Shown here: positions 1 to 12,539 of the stretch, piece after piece | How the letters are laid out: every line of letters begins with the position of its first letter | How positions within the stretch are numbered: the stretch's first letter is position 1 | Assembly (NCBI GenBank): GCA_033060915.1 | Contig: CM065397.1 | Location: 18,879,001-18,943,000 of the forward strand | Source of the DNA: Euryodendron excelsum | Lineage: Eukaryota > Streptophyta > Magnoliopsida > Ericales > Pentaphylacaceae | DNA length: 64,000 nt | Reading direction: 5' to 3' | Program-made: the position numbers and the translations under genes | Notes under the pieces: generated by a model | Databases searched by the model: none | What the model was told of the DNA's origin: nothing | What the model saw: only the letters and a program-made list of their open reading frames with translations

Positions 1-2270
1 CTAGAATGGTTCTAATCTTTTTATGGTTAGAATAGTTTTAGGAAAGGGAGATATTCAAGAGACTTGTAAAAGTCCATATTCAAACCTCTTCCCAAATTGT
101 TTTGCAAATATACTTCCTAAAAACTCTTTTAAAAAATCTACTTCTTAAAAACTCTTTTCAAAGATCCACTTTTCAAAAACTCTTTGTCTTGAAGTCTAAG
201 TCAAGCTCTAGAATCTATGATTAGGAAACCCTAGTTCCTTTCCTAAAATTATAACTTTCTATTTTCTACCTCAAATCATAGATTTCCAAAGCCTCTTTTG
301 CCTCAAATCATAGATTTTCAAAATTCCTTTTTGCCTCAAATCGTAGGTTTTCAAAATTTCTTTTCCCACCAAATCATAGATTTTCAAATTCAAGATTTTG
401 AAAACTCAACTTTTTCAATTCCATGTCCAATCAAATCTTTCAATTTAGGAACCCAAATCAAATTCTCTAATTTTGAAAACAAAATCAAATCATCTATTTT
501 TTGAAATAAAATCCAATTTTCGACCTTAGGAAATAGAAACCAAATATTTTCTAATTCTAACATTTCCTAATTTCAAACATTTCCAAATCTCAACTTTCTA
601 AATTCAACTTATCAAATCTTTCCAAATTTCAAAACTTTTTTAAATTCAAACGTTCAAATCTTATTTTTAAATTTCAAATCTTTTTAAGTTCAAACCTTTC
701 TTAAATCAAGACCTTTCCTAAAATAGATCTTTCTAAATTCAAATCTTTCCTAATTTCAATCTTTCTTAAATTCAAACTTTCAAACCTTTCTTAATTTTAA
801 ACTTTCAAATCTTTCTATTTAAATCTTTATAAATTTAAAACTTTCCAAAATCAATTCTTTTCTAAAATGAAACTTCTTAATTTGGTACTTTCCTAAAATG
901 AAACTTTCCTAATTCAAAGATTTTCAAAATCCAATCTTTCTTAAATCCTAACTTTCTAAACTCTTTCAAATCAAATATTTAAGTCCAATCTTTTCCAACC
1001 ATTCCAAGTCAAGTGTATCTAAATCAAGTCAAATATTTTCCTAATCCTTCTTAAATCCAACTTTCCTAAATCCAACTTTCTAAAATCAAACCTCCCAAGT
1101 TCAAATCAAGTTTTTCTAATTTAATTGCATGCTTCAACCCAATGTTGCCTAAACCCTAGGAGGTCCAAACCCTAGTTCAACCTTAACCCTAAGTTAGGAA
1201 GTTTGAACTCCTTCCTAAAATTCTTTTCTAAACCAAGATGATTTTCAAATTTCAATCTAAGTCAAGATATTTTCAAAGCTCAACTCAATCTTTTCAAATC
1301 GAGTCCAAGTTCTCATTTAAAGTTTAATATTTCTAAATCAAAATCAATTTCAAATCCTCAAGTTCAATTTCAAATCAAAGTCAATTCCAAGTTCGATTTC
1401 AAATCAAAATTCAATTTTCAGTCTTCCAATCAAAGTTCCATATCAAACATTTTCAAGTTAAAATTTTCAAAAATCTTAAAGTGTCTATTTTCAATCAGAC
1501 CTCGAGTCCGAACTACGACTAACCTGATTCCCAACAAAGGGACGTGTAGGCAACTCACAGGTGCTGTCACAAACTTTTTCAAAATTTCAAATCTTCAACC
1601 TTTTTCGAATTTTGAATTCCACAACCTTTTTCAAATTTTTAATTCCACAATCTATTTCAAGTTTTCTAATTTCCATAACATTTTTCAAGCTTCAAAACTT
1701 TTCTTCAAAGTTACTTTCAAAATTAAATCTTTTTCTTGCACTTGCATGTCATGCATCATATCAAACATCTTTCTAAAATTTTTTTCAAAGTAGATATAGT
1801 TAGATATTGAACAATCGAAGATTCTAAATGAGTGAACCTAGGGTGAATAGACATGTAGGTACCGCAAAGGTAGGATAGAGTGATGATCTTAGAATATCTT
1901 TCCTATACGTAACTAACCTCCGAACCTAGAATCACTGTTTTCAAAGACCAAAACAAAGTTATTTTCAAAAAGGGCTTAAATCTTTCCTAAGATTGCCAAA
2001 TAACTTGTTGTCTTCAAATCCCTCTCTTGAGAAAATTTTTCAAAAACCCTAAGTTTAATTTTCGGATTGCCCTTAGTTTTAGGTAATCTAATTCACCTTA
2101 ATTAAGTTAGATGGCGACTCCAAATCTTTGTCAGAAACCCTTATTCAAATCAATTTTCAATTCAAACCTAGTCACACTCGTCTTTCTAGGAGGATGAGTT
2201 CTAACGAGAGAGTACTGTGTTTTTCCTACTTGTGTGTATTTTTTCGAGTGCGAAAAATCAGGGTGCGACA
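1..2270. repeat. T-rich degenerate repeat region, probable decayed long LTR
   Basis: No gene is visible. The stretch to about 1800 is a monotonous series of variants of CAAATCTTTCCTAATTTCAAA-like words, strongly pyrimidine-biased on this strand. From about 1500 the composition changes: there are words resembling plant Ty3-gypsy LTR ends, including GGCGACTCCAAAT near 2112 and a final AAATCAGGGTGCGACA near 2256-2271. These resemble the U5 end and adjacent primer-site text of long-LTR gypsy elements. No matching second LTR is in the window, and the left end lies outside it. Short open frames here (for example 298-504 and 1561-1776) are chance frames. The LTR origin is an inference. Confidence 0.35.
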
Positions 2271-3611
2271 ACTTGGAGTTGCAAGATTATGATTGAATGC
2301 ACCTAAAGTTGTAAGGTTATGATTTAATGTACCTAGAGTTGTAATATTTTACAAGTGGTAATGAGTATAGTTTTTACAATTTAAATATGTCCACAATAAA
2401 AATTATTTGAAGGAAATCTTCTTGATGAAGATATATCATGAAAACATATTTTACATTTTATACCTCGAACGTGCTACTGCAATAGCAATATGATAGCATT
2501 AATTAAAAAAAATATTTTGAAATATTGTATTATTGTACCCAGATAAAATAATAAATTTTTTGATAAAAATCACCACTCGACTTGACATGTACAGTCGATG
2601 CACGGTATCTTGATTGGTTTTGTTTATTCATTCTTTTGGATTTTACTCGCATGCTAAGCAAGACAAAAGACGCATGCAGTTTGATAATATGTATCAATTC
2701 CTACAGTGATGAGTGAATGGCATGGATCTAACGCGGTGTAGCTCACTAAATCAAGTGCTATAATTAGTTGATACATTTGATTAATTTTATATCATTTCCT
2801 AAAGTGAATGTAATTTTATTTGATGGTCGTGGATATTATCGCATATGTAATTATAATCTAATAATCTTTGAAATTATGAAAATACCCTAAAGATTATAGT
2901 TTGTACATACAATTAGAAGTGAAATAATGTGAGCAAAATAAAATGTAAAAGGTTTGTTGAATAAACCTCTCAAGAATTATGAAGATATCTCATTGATCAC
3001 GTATCTGTAGTATGATGATTAAATATTCAATAGATTTCTATGGTAGAATTATTTTGACATGGAAACATTATAAATATTTTGCATATGAATGGATCATACC
3101 AATACTTTAATTATTACAAATATGAATGGAAAAGATATATGTCTAGCAAACATTGATAGAATGCACACAATTCTTTGATATGTTATAAACTTAATATTAG
3201 CTCAAATTAATGTTAAAATAATATCATGCATTATAAAATTAATTGAAGGCTTCAGACGAGCTAAACTCTAGAAGAGTTAGGATTCAGAAGAGCTAAAATA
3301 ATATTGCTAAGAGGATCAAAACTCTATATTGATGATACTTTTTATTTTACTAGAATTGCAAGATATTTGCTCCATTTGCAAAGTATCTTTATATTATTTT
3401 TATTTTTTGTGCTAGAAGCATATAATTAATAAATTTACTACTTTTCTTCTAGGTTATATATTATACGACTATAAAAATTATGGGATCACCTAAAGTGATA
3501 CATCAGAAGTGTTTTTGACTCAAAAAAATTTGATATTATGAAATCACCTGAAGTGATGCACCTAACGTGAAACACCTGAAGTGTTGCACCAAAAGTGCTT
3601 TTACCCTAAAA
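2271..3611. other. AT-rich spacer, possibly decayed gag side of the following copia element
   Basis: No intact gene. At 2271-2345 the phrase of the type GAGTTGTAAGGTTATGATTTAATGTACCTA occurs about two and a half times, so there is a small tandem duplication. At 3485-3600 another short phrase (CACCTGAAGTGNTGCA) is repeated three to four times. The position directly 5' of recognisable copia pol text suggests decayed gag or 5' UTR, but I could not read a gag domain or find a 5' LTR or primer-binding site. Confidence 0.3.
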
Positions 3612-6468
3612 GAATTTTACACTTTGGTATGATAGTTTTGGTCATCCAAAATCAATAATAATGCGTCCAATCATTAAAAACTCTTTTACTAAAAAACCAA
3701 AAGATTATTTTTTCTAAACAATTATTTGCTTACTCTGTGAGACTAATATATCTCACATTTATGTATATATATACAATGGTTATATCTTTATTTACTATTA
3801 ACCCTCATATTTTGCGGATAGTTATTTTGATGAGTCAGTTTTTTCACTATTAAGGGAAAATAAGACATAACGTGAGATCAATTGGAATGCTATGAAATTG
3901 TCTGATCTTGATTATTGGATAAGTCGATATGAATCTGAAGTTACAAAAGAATCTGAAGTTCACAAAATTATTTACTTGTAGATAATTTCAAATCAATTGC
4001 CTGAAGCACTCACCAACACAAAGAAGATAATCAAATAATATCGAAACCAATTGCTAACATTCTAACATATACAGATGTTATTATAGGACAATCTGTTAAT
4101 ATAGTAGCATGTGATTTCAAAGTGCTTAAAGCATGGGAGGCTTGCTAGTGCAAAAGTCAAAAGTCTCAAAAGATAAAAGCACAGTAAAATAAGCAAATTG
4201 GTGTTCCTGAAGAATGAATTGGGGGCTCTTCCCACATCGGGAAAAGTTTGTTGGGTATGTGTGTTTATTACCCCTTCCACCACTTCTTCTCTTTAAGGAG
4301 TTGTGTTGGATTATGGTCTGTGTAAAAAAAAAAAAGAAAGAATGAACTCTTGAAGAGATAGGAAATAATAATAATTTCTACAATTCTTGAGGAAGTAAAT
4401 AAACCTCCACTAGAGAAATCTCCATCATCTAAACTTCTTGAAGAAACTCATGTAATAGAATTTCTAAAAGAGGAACCTTTTGAAGAGTTATCCTTTGGAG
4501 AGGAAATGGTACCTGAAAATAATGAGATCTCAATGAATAATAATATGAATACAAGAGAACGATAGACTAGAAATGATATTGTTGTTAACAACATACTTAA
4601 AGTGGCTCTTGTAATTACCAGAAGTAATGAAAAGACTGAACTACAGACAGTCAACAAATGTCGAGGTTGATATGATCGATTAAAATGAAAAGAAATTACT
4701 GAGTTACAATTAAACTCATTAGCATAATGTAAAGTATTTGAACTTGTAGCTCATACACCAGAAGATGTTGGACCTGTAGTCCAAACACCCAAAGATGTAA
4801 AGTATTCGGACCAGTAGTCCATCCACCTAAAGATGTAAAATCAGTTTGATACAACTGAATATTTGCGCAATGAGAAAATAAAATAGTGTAATATAAAGCA
4901 CGACTTGTACCAGAAAGTTTTTCGCAGAGACCTGGTATTGACTATAATGAAAAATTTTATCCTATAATAATGCAATTACATTCTTATTATTGATTAGTTC
5001 AATCTCAGAAGGATTGGATATGCATCTAATGAATATATAATAACCTATTCATATGGTAGATTAGGTAATGATATACATATGAAAATTCTTGAAGAATTTT
5101 AATATACTTGAAGTAAATATTTTAAAATCTCGAAAGTCATATTCTATCAAACTTCAAAGATAATTGTATGGGTTAAACTAATCTAGACGCAGATGGTACA
5201 ATTATCTTAATAAATATTTATTGAAAGAAGGATATGTGAACAATACAATTTGTTCATACATTTTTTATTAGAATTTAGATTTATTATTATTGCAATATAT
5301 GTTGATGTTTTTTAATATTATTAGTACTCCCGAAGATAATGCAAAAACTAGTAGTTATTTGAAGAATAACCTTAAAATTAAATACTTGGGAGAATAAATT
5401 ATTATCTTGTCTTGCAGATTCAGTATTTATTAGAAAGAATTTTTTTTCATTAGTTGACATATACAAAAAAAAAAATTATATTGATAAATCTCACCCATAA
5501 AATTCTTTAATAGTTGTCTAATACAGAAATGTCTTTTTCATTCTCAAAAAGATGGTGAAAAAATTCTTGATCCTGAAGTACCATATTATAGTGTTATTAG
5601 AGTTCTTATGTATCTTACAAATTGCATAAGACTCAATATTACATTTTCGGTCAATTTACTAGCAAGATATAGTTCGACACCAACTCAGAGGCATTGAAAA
5701 GCGGTAAAACATATATTGTGTTATCTTTGAAGAACAACAGACATGTCCTTATCCTATGCAAAAAAGTCATTATCAGAGTTAGTTGACTACGCAAATGCCA
5801 GCTATCTTTTTTATCCATATAAAGTTCTATCACACCCAGGGTATTTATTTGCTGCTTACAAGATTGCTATTTCTTGACGATCTATGAAGCCAATATTCAC
5901 GGCACTGTGTTTTATGGTCTAACATATTCAAAAAAGTAAATGACTATCTTTGATCAAAGATACCTCGATAATATTATATAAAGATAATGATTGTATAAAT
6001 TAAGGGAGGATACATCAAATGTTGTGGAACTAAGCATATTTCGTCAAAATTCTTTCATTTACATGAGTTCCAAGAGAGCAGTAATATAGTGTTCAACAGA
6101 TACGTTCAAGTATCAATTTAGAAAACTTATCTACTAAAGAAAGTGCGACGTTCAAGAAACTAGTTCACAAGATTGGCATGCGTCGCCTTATGGATATTTC
6201 ATGTTATGCAATCCACACCATCAAATTCATACTAGAAGTTTGCATAATGGGGGAGTCGCATACTGTACTCTTTTTCCTTCGCCCATAATTTTTTTCACAG
6301 GGTTTTTTCTTGGCAAAGTTTTAGCGAGATAGTTTTAAAGTATCCACAATATTTTATGCTACACAAAATATTGTATTATTTTTCCTTCATTAATGTTTTT
6401 TTCCACTGAGTTTTTCCGAGTAAAGTTTTAATGAAGCATATTTTTGTAAAAAGTCATTCAAGGGGGAG
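3612..6468 (+). pseudogene. Decayed Ty1-copia pol remnant
   Basis: Translated fragments in order match Ty1-copia Pol. A GAG-pre-integrase piece with an LWYDSFGHPKS-like motif lies at about 3615-3692. A post-integrase piece with YFADSYFDESVF and NQLPEAL lies at about 3800-4010. Linker and reverse-transcriptase fragments lie at about 4560-5400, including KARLVPESFSQRPGIDYNE and NNLKIKYLGE. RNase H text lies at about 5540-5900, including RYSSTPTQRHWKAVKHIL. Frames change repeatedly and stops are frequent, so it is inactive. The integrase catalytic core is missing: only about 100 bases separate the two flanking pieces, where roughly a kilobase of coding sequence would be expected. A phrase of about 37 bp is tandemly repeated three times at 4740-4850 in the linker before reverse transcriptase. 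Confidence 0.8.
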
Positions 6469-6851
6469 TGTTGTGTAGTGGATGACTTTTGACAATGAAA
6501 ACCCATTGTCGACAAGTCACCATTCCTTCATGCGGTATTTAGTCTTTACGAGGTGTTTCGTATTTATAAATAGACAATAAGAATGGCAAAACAAAGTGCA
6601 CAAGAAGAGAGAAAAAGAAGATGAGAAGAGAAGAAAAGAAATGAGAGGCCCTGGACAAATATTGAGAGATACAATTTTATTTATATATATTTTTTAATAT
6701 TATAAAATTTTAAATGATCAAAAAGATTAATTTTTAATAGTTTCAAAAGAACTAATCTGAAAAATATTTAATAGTTTTTGAAGAACTAATTTTATCATAT
6801 TTTGTGTTGAGTTATATTTATCTGCTTTTTATTTTCTCTAATTTTATAACA
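6469..6851 (+). mobile_element. 3' LTR of the decayed Ty1-copia element
   Basis: A polypurine tract, CAAGGGGGAG, lies immediately upstream at about 6459-6468. The proposed LTR starts TGTTGTGTAGTGG and ends TTTATAACA, giving the usual TG...CA limits at about 383 bp. It carries a TATA-like TTTATAAATAG at 6563-6573, in the position expected for an LTR promoter. The matching 5' LTR was not found, so the right boundary rests only on the terminal dinucleotide and typical length. Confidence 0.6.
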
Positions 6852-8008
6852 TGACACGATTTTTAAGTTTTTAGCACTAGGCGAAGTATTTGGCAAAGTG
6901 CCAATACCAATTGGCCGCAAGGGCTTGTAATTAATAGTCTATTTTTGGTTTCGGCAATGCTATATAATTAAAAAAAATCTATATTTACTTTTCTATAACT
7001 ATTTATATACTATATAGAAATAGAGACTTCTGTCATTGCGGTTACGCAACCACGTGGTTTTATTATGGATTTTGATCCTTCCACTTAGTACTTTTTTTCT
7101 GAATGTAAATTGCTATACATTTTGAAAGTTTATTGTATTTGTATTAGGTCATATATTTAAAATTATGTACATATGTGTAAACATACATATATTAATATTT
7201 TTTTTTAGTTCGTTGTGTGATGAAACCAAAAACTTAAAAACATAAATTCTGTACATGGCACGAGTCTAAAACTAGTTTATACAGAATTACAATATTAATA
7301 ATGAGATTAAATGAGATTCATCACTTTAAAATAACATACCTATCAGCTCTTATTTATAAAAGTTATCATTTGTAACAGCATTACAATAAGCTTTTTTCTA
7401 CAAATTTTTTAGGAGAATATCACTTTCTTGTTATACACACACCTTATGTCATGGTGTCATTAGTATTTTTAGCATCCCAAGATTTTCAGAAATCGTGAAG
7501 AAAATCTTCAGTAATAGTTTTTTTTTTGTATTATTAGTTATGTTTGATTATCAAACAATGTTGACAATCACTGAGATTTCTCTAACATATAAAGAAATTA
7601 TTTAGTCTTCTTGGAGCACCATGTTTCATTGCTCTTTTACTTACATTGGTTTGGTTTTTCACCTAATAGTGGAGAATATATGAATGGTGGAGAAAAGATG
7701 ACATGGTACTCTAGGAATACTAAATGTGAAATAATTTCTTTTTAGAAGTATTAGTGTTGATAACATAAATTTTAATTATAAAAATTGATAAACATGAAAA
7801 TATTCTGTTATTAATAAAGAAAACCAATTTGAGCAAAAAAAAAAATGTGAATGCTATAATTTTCGAAAGACCTTTTTGTTGCTTTTTCATTCAATCTTTT
7901 TTACATATTTTTTTGGTTTTGTAAATACCATGCCAAAGATGAAAACAGAGGAAAAATAATTAAAATACGGAGAGCCAATAAATGAGTAGCATATTATGAC
8001 TACACAAA
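6852..8008. other. AT-rich intergenic sequence, nothing recognised
   Basis: No coding potential, tRNA-like fold or clear repeat boundary is visible. The sequence consists of poly-A/T runs and degenerate AT-rich text. Confidence 0.5.
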
Positions 8009-8221
8009 GGTCTCATTTGGATGAATTATTTTTCTGACATTTTAAGTAGTTTTTTTCCATTGAAATCTGAATTATTACGTTTTAGTTTTGGTTTTCTATG
8101 TTTTTATTTAAATTACTGAAAACCAAAACTAAAACCTAGTTTTTAAAAAAAAAACTGAAAAAAGAATGTCATAATTTTTAGCTTTTGGCTTCAAATTACC
8201 TCAAGCATTCAACCCAAACAC
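8009..8221. mobile_element. MITE-like inverted-repeat element (degenerate)
   Basis: The left end GGTCTCATTTGGATGAATTA and the right end GCATTCAACCCAAACACA are imperfect inverted repeats. Inside, ACGTTTTAGTTTTGGTTTTC (near 8078) pairs with GAAAACCAAAACTAAAACC (near 8118), so the element can fold back on itself. It has no coding capacity. I see no unambiguous target duplication, so superfamily is undecided. Confidence 0.4.
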
Positions 8222-8341
8222 ATTATGCTTGCTCTGCATTTTCTTTTTCAGCATATTCTCTCTCTCTCCACAGCATGGGGGATGCGCACGTGGGTACACA
8301 ATAGATTAGGGGCATGGCCGTCTAAAAACATGAAAAACACT

Positions 8342-8344
<3 letters not shown>

Positions 8345-8387
<43 letters not shown>
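8345..8387. repeat. (CT)n microsatellite
   Basis: About 21 uninterrupted CT units, roughly 1.4 kb upstream of the ERF003-like gene. It creates spurious Ser/Leu- and Arg/Glu-repeat open frames on the two strands at 8225-8537. Confidence 0.95.
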
Positions 8388-8390
<3 letters not shown>

Positions 8391-9047
8391 TGGCATGCGG
8401 GCGTGTTTCCATTTTTTGCAAAACTGCAGCAACCCCATGATGTGAGCCCATCTATGCATAATTAAAAAATTAACAACAATACATTCAAATACAACCTCTC
8501 TCACTACCTTGCCAATTTTCCATGAGATCATCACCATATGAAAACTAGCATGAAATATGCAAGCCTTATGCTAATCACAAACTAGCAAATTCTATTTTGC
8601 AAAGAGATATAGCACCATGCATACCATTTCATGTTATAATTTTTGTGGTTGATGATCGACCACCGTCGGATTAGCATGCCAAATTATGCGTTTGTCTATG
8701 ATCAGGTAATAACGTTTGAGATTCGATTAAATGATTTGCATTTCCAGCATAATTATTGTGGTCCTAAGATCTTTAATTGATGTGTCCTAATCTAGGATTG
8801 ACTAAATCATTTTTCTGCCCTTTTGATGCAACCTTTCTTTGTTTTTGGATCATTTTCTTTGTATAACTACCTGGTCTACAGTTAAAAAAATTTATACAAA
8901 ATTCATTCCGAGAATGATTAGTTAAATAAGAACCATTTACTTTAAAACAAAACATCAACATGGTAATTGTTAAATCAGAAAATGTCATTGCAAAGACACT
9001 CTGGTGAAATTTTTTGTGCAAATTTTTTTAAAAAATATCATTTTTCT

Positions 9048-9150
9048 TTATGTTGTGTTTGGAACTTAAATTTTTATTTTGTTTTATTTTTTCTCACCTT
9101 TTTTATTTTCGTTTTCTTTTCTATCACCAAATCTTTGATCCAAAGTATAA
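9048..9150. mobile_element. Short copy of a MITE family (family B)
   Basis: Starts TATGTTGTGTTTGGAACTTAAA and ends CACCAAATCTTTGATCCAAAGTATA, resembling the ends of the longer copies at 12157-12372 and 29185-29412. The interior is T-rich with no coding capacity. It is a shortened or internally deleted member. Confidence 0.4.
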
Positions 9151-9766
9151 GTAAATACATAAAAAGAGAATAAAACAATCCCCTGTTGGAATTCAAAGTT
9201 TACAATGTCAATATTGGAATCAAATTGTTTCTGGCTATAAGTAGCTTATTTAAATTAACTTTCTTTCACTTGGTGTTCAAAGCTTAGAATTTGAGTCGAT
9301 ACAAACCCACATGAAGAGTCTAGGATATAGGGGTCTATGACCTTGGATTTTCTTGGACTATGAGGGGCAACACACAAAACCACACAAGATAGAGATTTTG
9401 ATGTGCAACAAAGGGTGTTGTTATTCTCATGTCCATTGAATTTGGCCCACTTTTTTTAGAATTTTTTTTCATCCATATATTCAATAATCATGTCAATTGC
9501 AACAAGCCAACTGGTAACTAATAGATAAAGTAAAAGAAGGGGAAGACCTCCAAACCATTGTGGGTCCCTTTTGCTTAAATTGGTTGCCAGAGGGCAAAGA
9601 AAAAAAGAGCACTTCACTGTCAACAAACCCAACTACAAAAGCCCCCCCCAAGACCCTCCCCTCCTCTCCCTCTCCCATAGTGCACCACCATTCCCTTGCT
9701 TCATTCTCTCATTCAGACATTTCACAAACACCTTGCCACAAGAAACGTTTCAATTTAGCGCCAGCC

Positions 9767-10430
9767 ATGGCCAGGCCCCAACAGCGATATCGCGGAGTTC
9801 GTCAGAGGCATTGGGGCTCTTGGGTCTCCGAAATTCGGCACCCATTACTGTAAGCTGAGCTAACCATGGACTTTTCTTTGGACGTTTTGTTTGATCATGT
9901 TTTGGGTACTAAAAGAAACGTTTCTTTTGTGCAGGAAGACTAGAATTTGGCTAGGAACATTTGAAACGGCGGAGGACGCGGCGCGAGCCTACGACGAGGC
10001 GGCGAGGCTAATGTGTGGCCCGAGGGCCCGAACCAACTTCCCTTACAATCCCGGTGCGTCGCAGTCGTCGTCGTCGAAGCTCCTTTCGGCTACTTTGACA
10101 GCCAAGTTGCACAAATGCTACATGGCTTCACTTCAAATGACCAAACAATCCGTGCCAGAGCCTCCAAGAGTTCCAACTCCGCCGCCGCGTGTCGTCGCCA
10201 CCAATGGCATTATAAGGAATGCCAATGAAATGGGTGCATGGTCGCCGGAGAAGAAACCAATGGTGGCGCCACCGCAGCAGGAGGCGAGTTGGGTTGTGAA
10301 GAAAGTCCAAGTGGAGGGGACCCAACAGTTCAAGCCTCTTGAAGATGACCACATAGAGCAAATGATTGAGGAGTTGCTTGATTATGGGTCCATTGAGCTC
10401 TGCACTGTTGTGCCATCTCAGGCTATGTAA
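9767..10430 (+). CDS. ERF003: AP2/ERF-domain transcription factor, ERF003/SHINE-like
   Basis: Nuclear DNA-binding regulator; the symbol is assigned by resemblance to Arabidopsis ERF003. Exon 1 is 9767-9849 and exon 2 is 9935-10430. The 85-bp intron has GT-AG borders (GTAAG, TTTTGTGCAG) and splits a Leu codon in phase 2 inside the AP2 domain. The spliced protein has 192 residues. The AP2 domain spans about 8-65, with [19 protein letters not shown] and AARAYDEAA. The [20 protein letters not shown] motif follows at 75-94, and an acidic tail with [20 protein letters not shown] lies near the end. These tail motifs separate the ERF003/SHINE group from other ERFs. The start is chosen because [13 protein letters not shown] matches the family and sits in CCATGG. 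SHINE relatives control cuticle and wax genes; that role here is inference from family only. Open frames from 9560 or 9891 that read through the intron are artefacts. No neighbour is functionally linked. Confidence 0.93.
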
Positions 10431-10452
10431 TATAGTCAAAAACATCTCTGTC

Positions 10453-10454
<2 letters not shown>

Positions 10455-10494
<40 letters not shown>
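10455..10494. repeat. (CT)20 microsatellite in the presumed 3' UTR of the ERF003-like gene
   Basis: Twenty CT units begin 25 bases after the stop codon. The position makes it very likely part of the transcript's 3' UTR, where length variation could be transcribed. A functional effect is not shown by the sequence. Confidence 0.9.
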
Positions 10495-10498
<4 letters not shown>

Positions 10499-11869
10499 GC
10501 TAATGCCTCTCATTTTGCTAATTTAACCCATTTTTCTCAACCTTCTTAGAACCTCTTCAAGTGTATTAGATCCTCTCTAGTTCCTAGAATTTGCATTCTA
10601 AGTAACCCATTTGAGGATGCTGTATGTACAGTGTACTATGTTATGATATATGATGCCATTTTATGACTTCTATCCTGTTACTCCTTAGACCATTGATTAA
10701 GATTTAAGGGTAATGTTGTTCAGAGAGTACAATCTTGACAATATGCACAATTTTCTCTCTCTGCATTGAATTGCAGTGGAAGTGGGGCTGTTTATTCAGT
10801 TCATTAAGGGGCAAAAAAATAAAAAAATGAAAACTTCAAAAATAAAAAAAAAAATGAATAAAATAAAGAGGCAATTGCATATGCACTTCTCCAGCTTTTC
10901 ACTCATTGATGTTTAATTTGCATGGCAACCAATCATAGCTCAACACGGCACAATTTGGTGGTGATTTTTTTATTAATTTTCTATCTGCACTATTAAATTA
11001 ACCCTGCATTTTGGCAACGAGAGTTTCCACATAGGTTCTCAACACTGTCAGATGAACTGACACAGGAGCACCCTATGTATTTTATTTTCACAAATCAAGA
11101 CTTTTTGAAGTGGTAAAATACCCTTGATTTCCTCTTTATTTTAATTATGTAACTTTCAACTTAATGCATTAGGATGGAAGGAACATTCAGAAACATTCTG
11201 TTACTAGTTGGAATATATGTATATATATATATTTGCTAGCCAAAGGGTAGTTGGCATGACCAAAGCTCTTCAAACTTAATTCTACATAAGGTGTAAGTTG
11301 ACAAAGGCTCCCAACATATAATCTTTGGTTCACAATAACTACCATCACAAGGGGGCTCAAAATGAAAAGAGAAAGGAAATTTTTAAGACCTACATAAGGA
11401 TTATTAAGACTTATGTAATTAAAGTTAAGGCAAAACAATTAATGATGTCGCATGGAAAAAATGAAATCATAAACTAGGAACTGCATTGTTCTTAAATGTT
11501 TCATAAATTTTAATTAGCTAGATGTACAGTCTGCTGGAACACTCTGCGTAGAGTTTGAAAACAAAATAAAATCACATAAGGTGCCATGTAACACATTAAG
11601 GAGCATTTTCCATTTCCATGTGTTGTCGGATTACAAACATAATTTCTTTAATTATCATCCAGAAAGAGAGAAGGAAAAGTTGTGCTCAATTTTCCTTTGG
11701 TTGGTTGATGCTTTCGGAAAAAGAAAAAACCTTCTTTGAATTGTTGTGTTTGAAAGTGTTTTTGGATCCATTTTAGCTAGAGAAGTCTTTTGCTCAGGGA
11801 TTGCAGCTGTTAAAGAAAAGGGACACTGAATGTGATTGAGTGCGAGGTCTCTCAATGATTTTAGAGTCC

Positions 11870-11914
<45 letters not shown>

Positions 11915-12156
11915 GTGAAGGAATATATGGTTATCTTGTATTTAATGCCACAAGCTACTTTATGCAGAAAAATGGACTTTGTATAGTAAAATCTGCCGTA
12001 GGGTACCACTTGCCTACAACGTCAAACTATGGTAACAAGGGGGGAAAATTGAAAATAGTTAGTAGATCAAACTACCATTTTCTTCTTTTAGTGCCTAACT
12101 CCTACTGGGTTGAATCAAATTCCATGGAGGGTGTAAAAACTTTAGAATGTTACTGC
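10495..12156. other. Intergenic, AT-rich, with one long (CT)n
   Basis: No gene seen. It contains a (CT)20 tract at 11873-11912 and an (AT)n at 11216-11231. The open frame 11836-12165 runs through the CT tract and has no recognisable domain. Confidence 0.6.
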
Positions 12157-12372
12157 TATGTTTGAAATATAGATTTATCAAGATAAGAGAAAAGGAAAGA
12201 AAAAAAGAGAGGAAAAAGAGAATAAAATGAGAGATTTTACATTATTATTATTATTACTATTATGCTATGTTATTTACTTTTTATTTTCTCTAACCACCAA
12301 ATATATGATGTAATTTCATATCCATTTTTCTTTTCTTTTTCCCCACAAATTCTTGATCCAAACACAGCATAC
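12157..12372. mobile_element. MITE family B, long copy
   Basis: Ends TATGTTTGAAATATAGATTTATCAAGA and TTCTTGATCCAAACACAGCATA are imperfect inverted repeats. The interior runs from purine-rich (AGAGAAAAGGAAAG) through ATTATTATT to pyrimidine-rich text. A close relative with the same order of internal phrases (AAAATGAGA.ATTTTACA..., TAATTTCATAT, CAAATTCTTGAT) is at 29185-29412. Non-coding. No confident target duplication. Confidence 0.55.
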
Positions 12373-12539
12373 ACAGAATCAAGAATAGATTTCATATAAA
12401 ATGTATCTCATTCTTTTCCTATGTCATGCTCATAGGTAATGTTTGTTCTCTAACATTATCTTCATACCAGTTGGAACATTAAACATTAATGTTCCATTGC
12501 TCCTTATTCAAACGGGCCGTTGAGTACATGTGCCTTCCA

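Noticed and set aside
8225..8537. 71-residue frames on both strands
   Set aside because: They are produced by the (CT)n microsatellite (LSLSLS / EREREL) and have no homology-bearing part.
9560..9858. Long frames starting upstream of the ERF003-like start
   Set aside because: One is in frame with exon 1 but its upstream part is not conserved and CCATGG at 9767 fits the family start; the other is out of frame.
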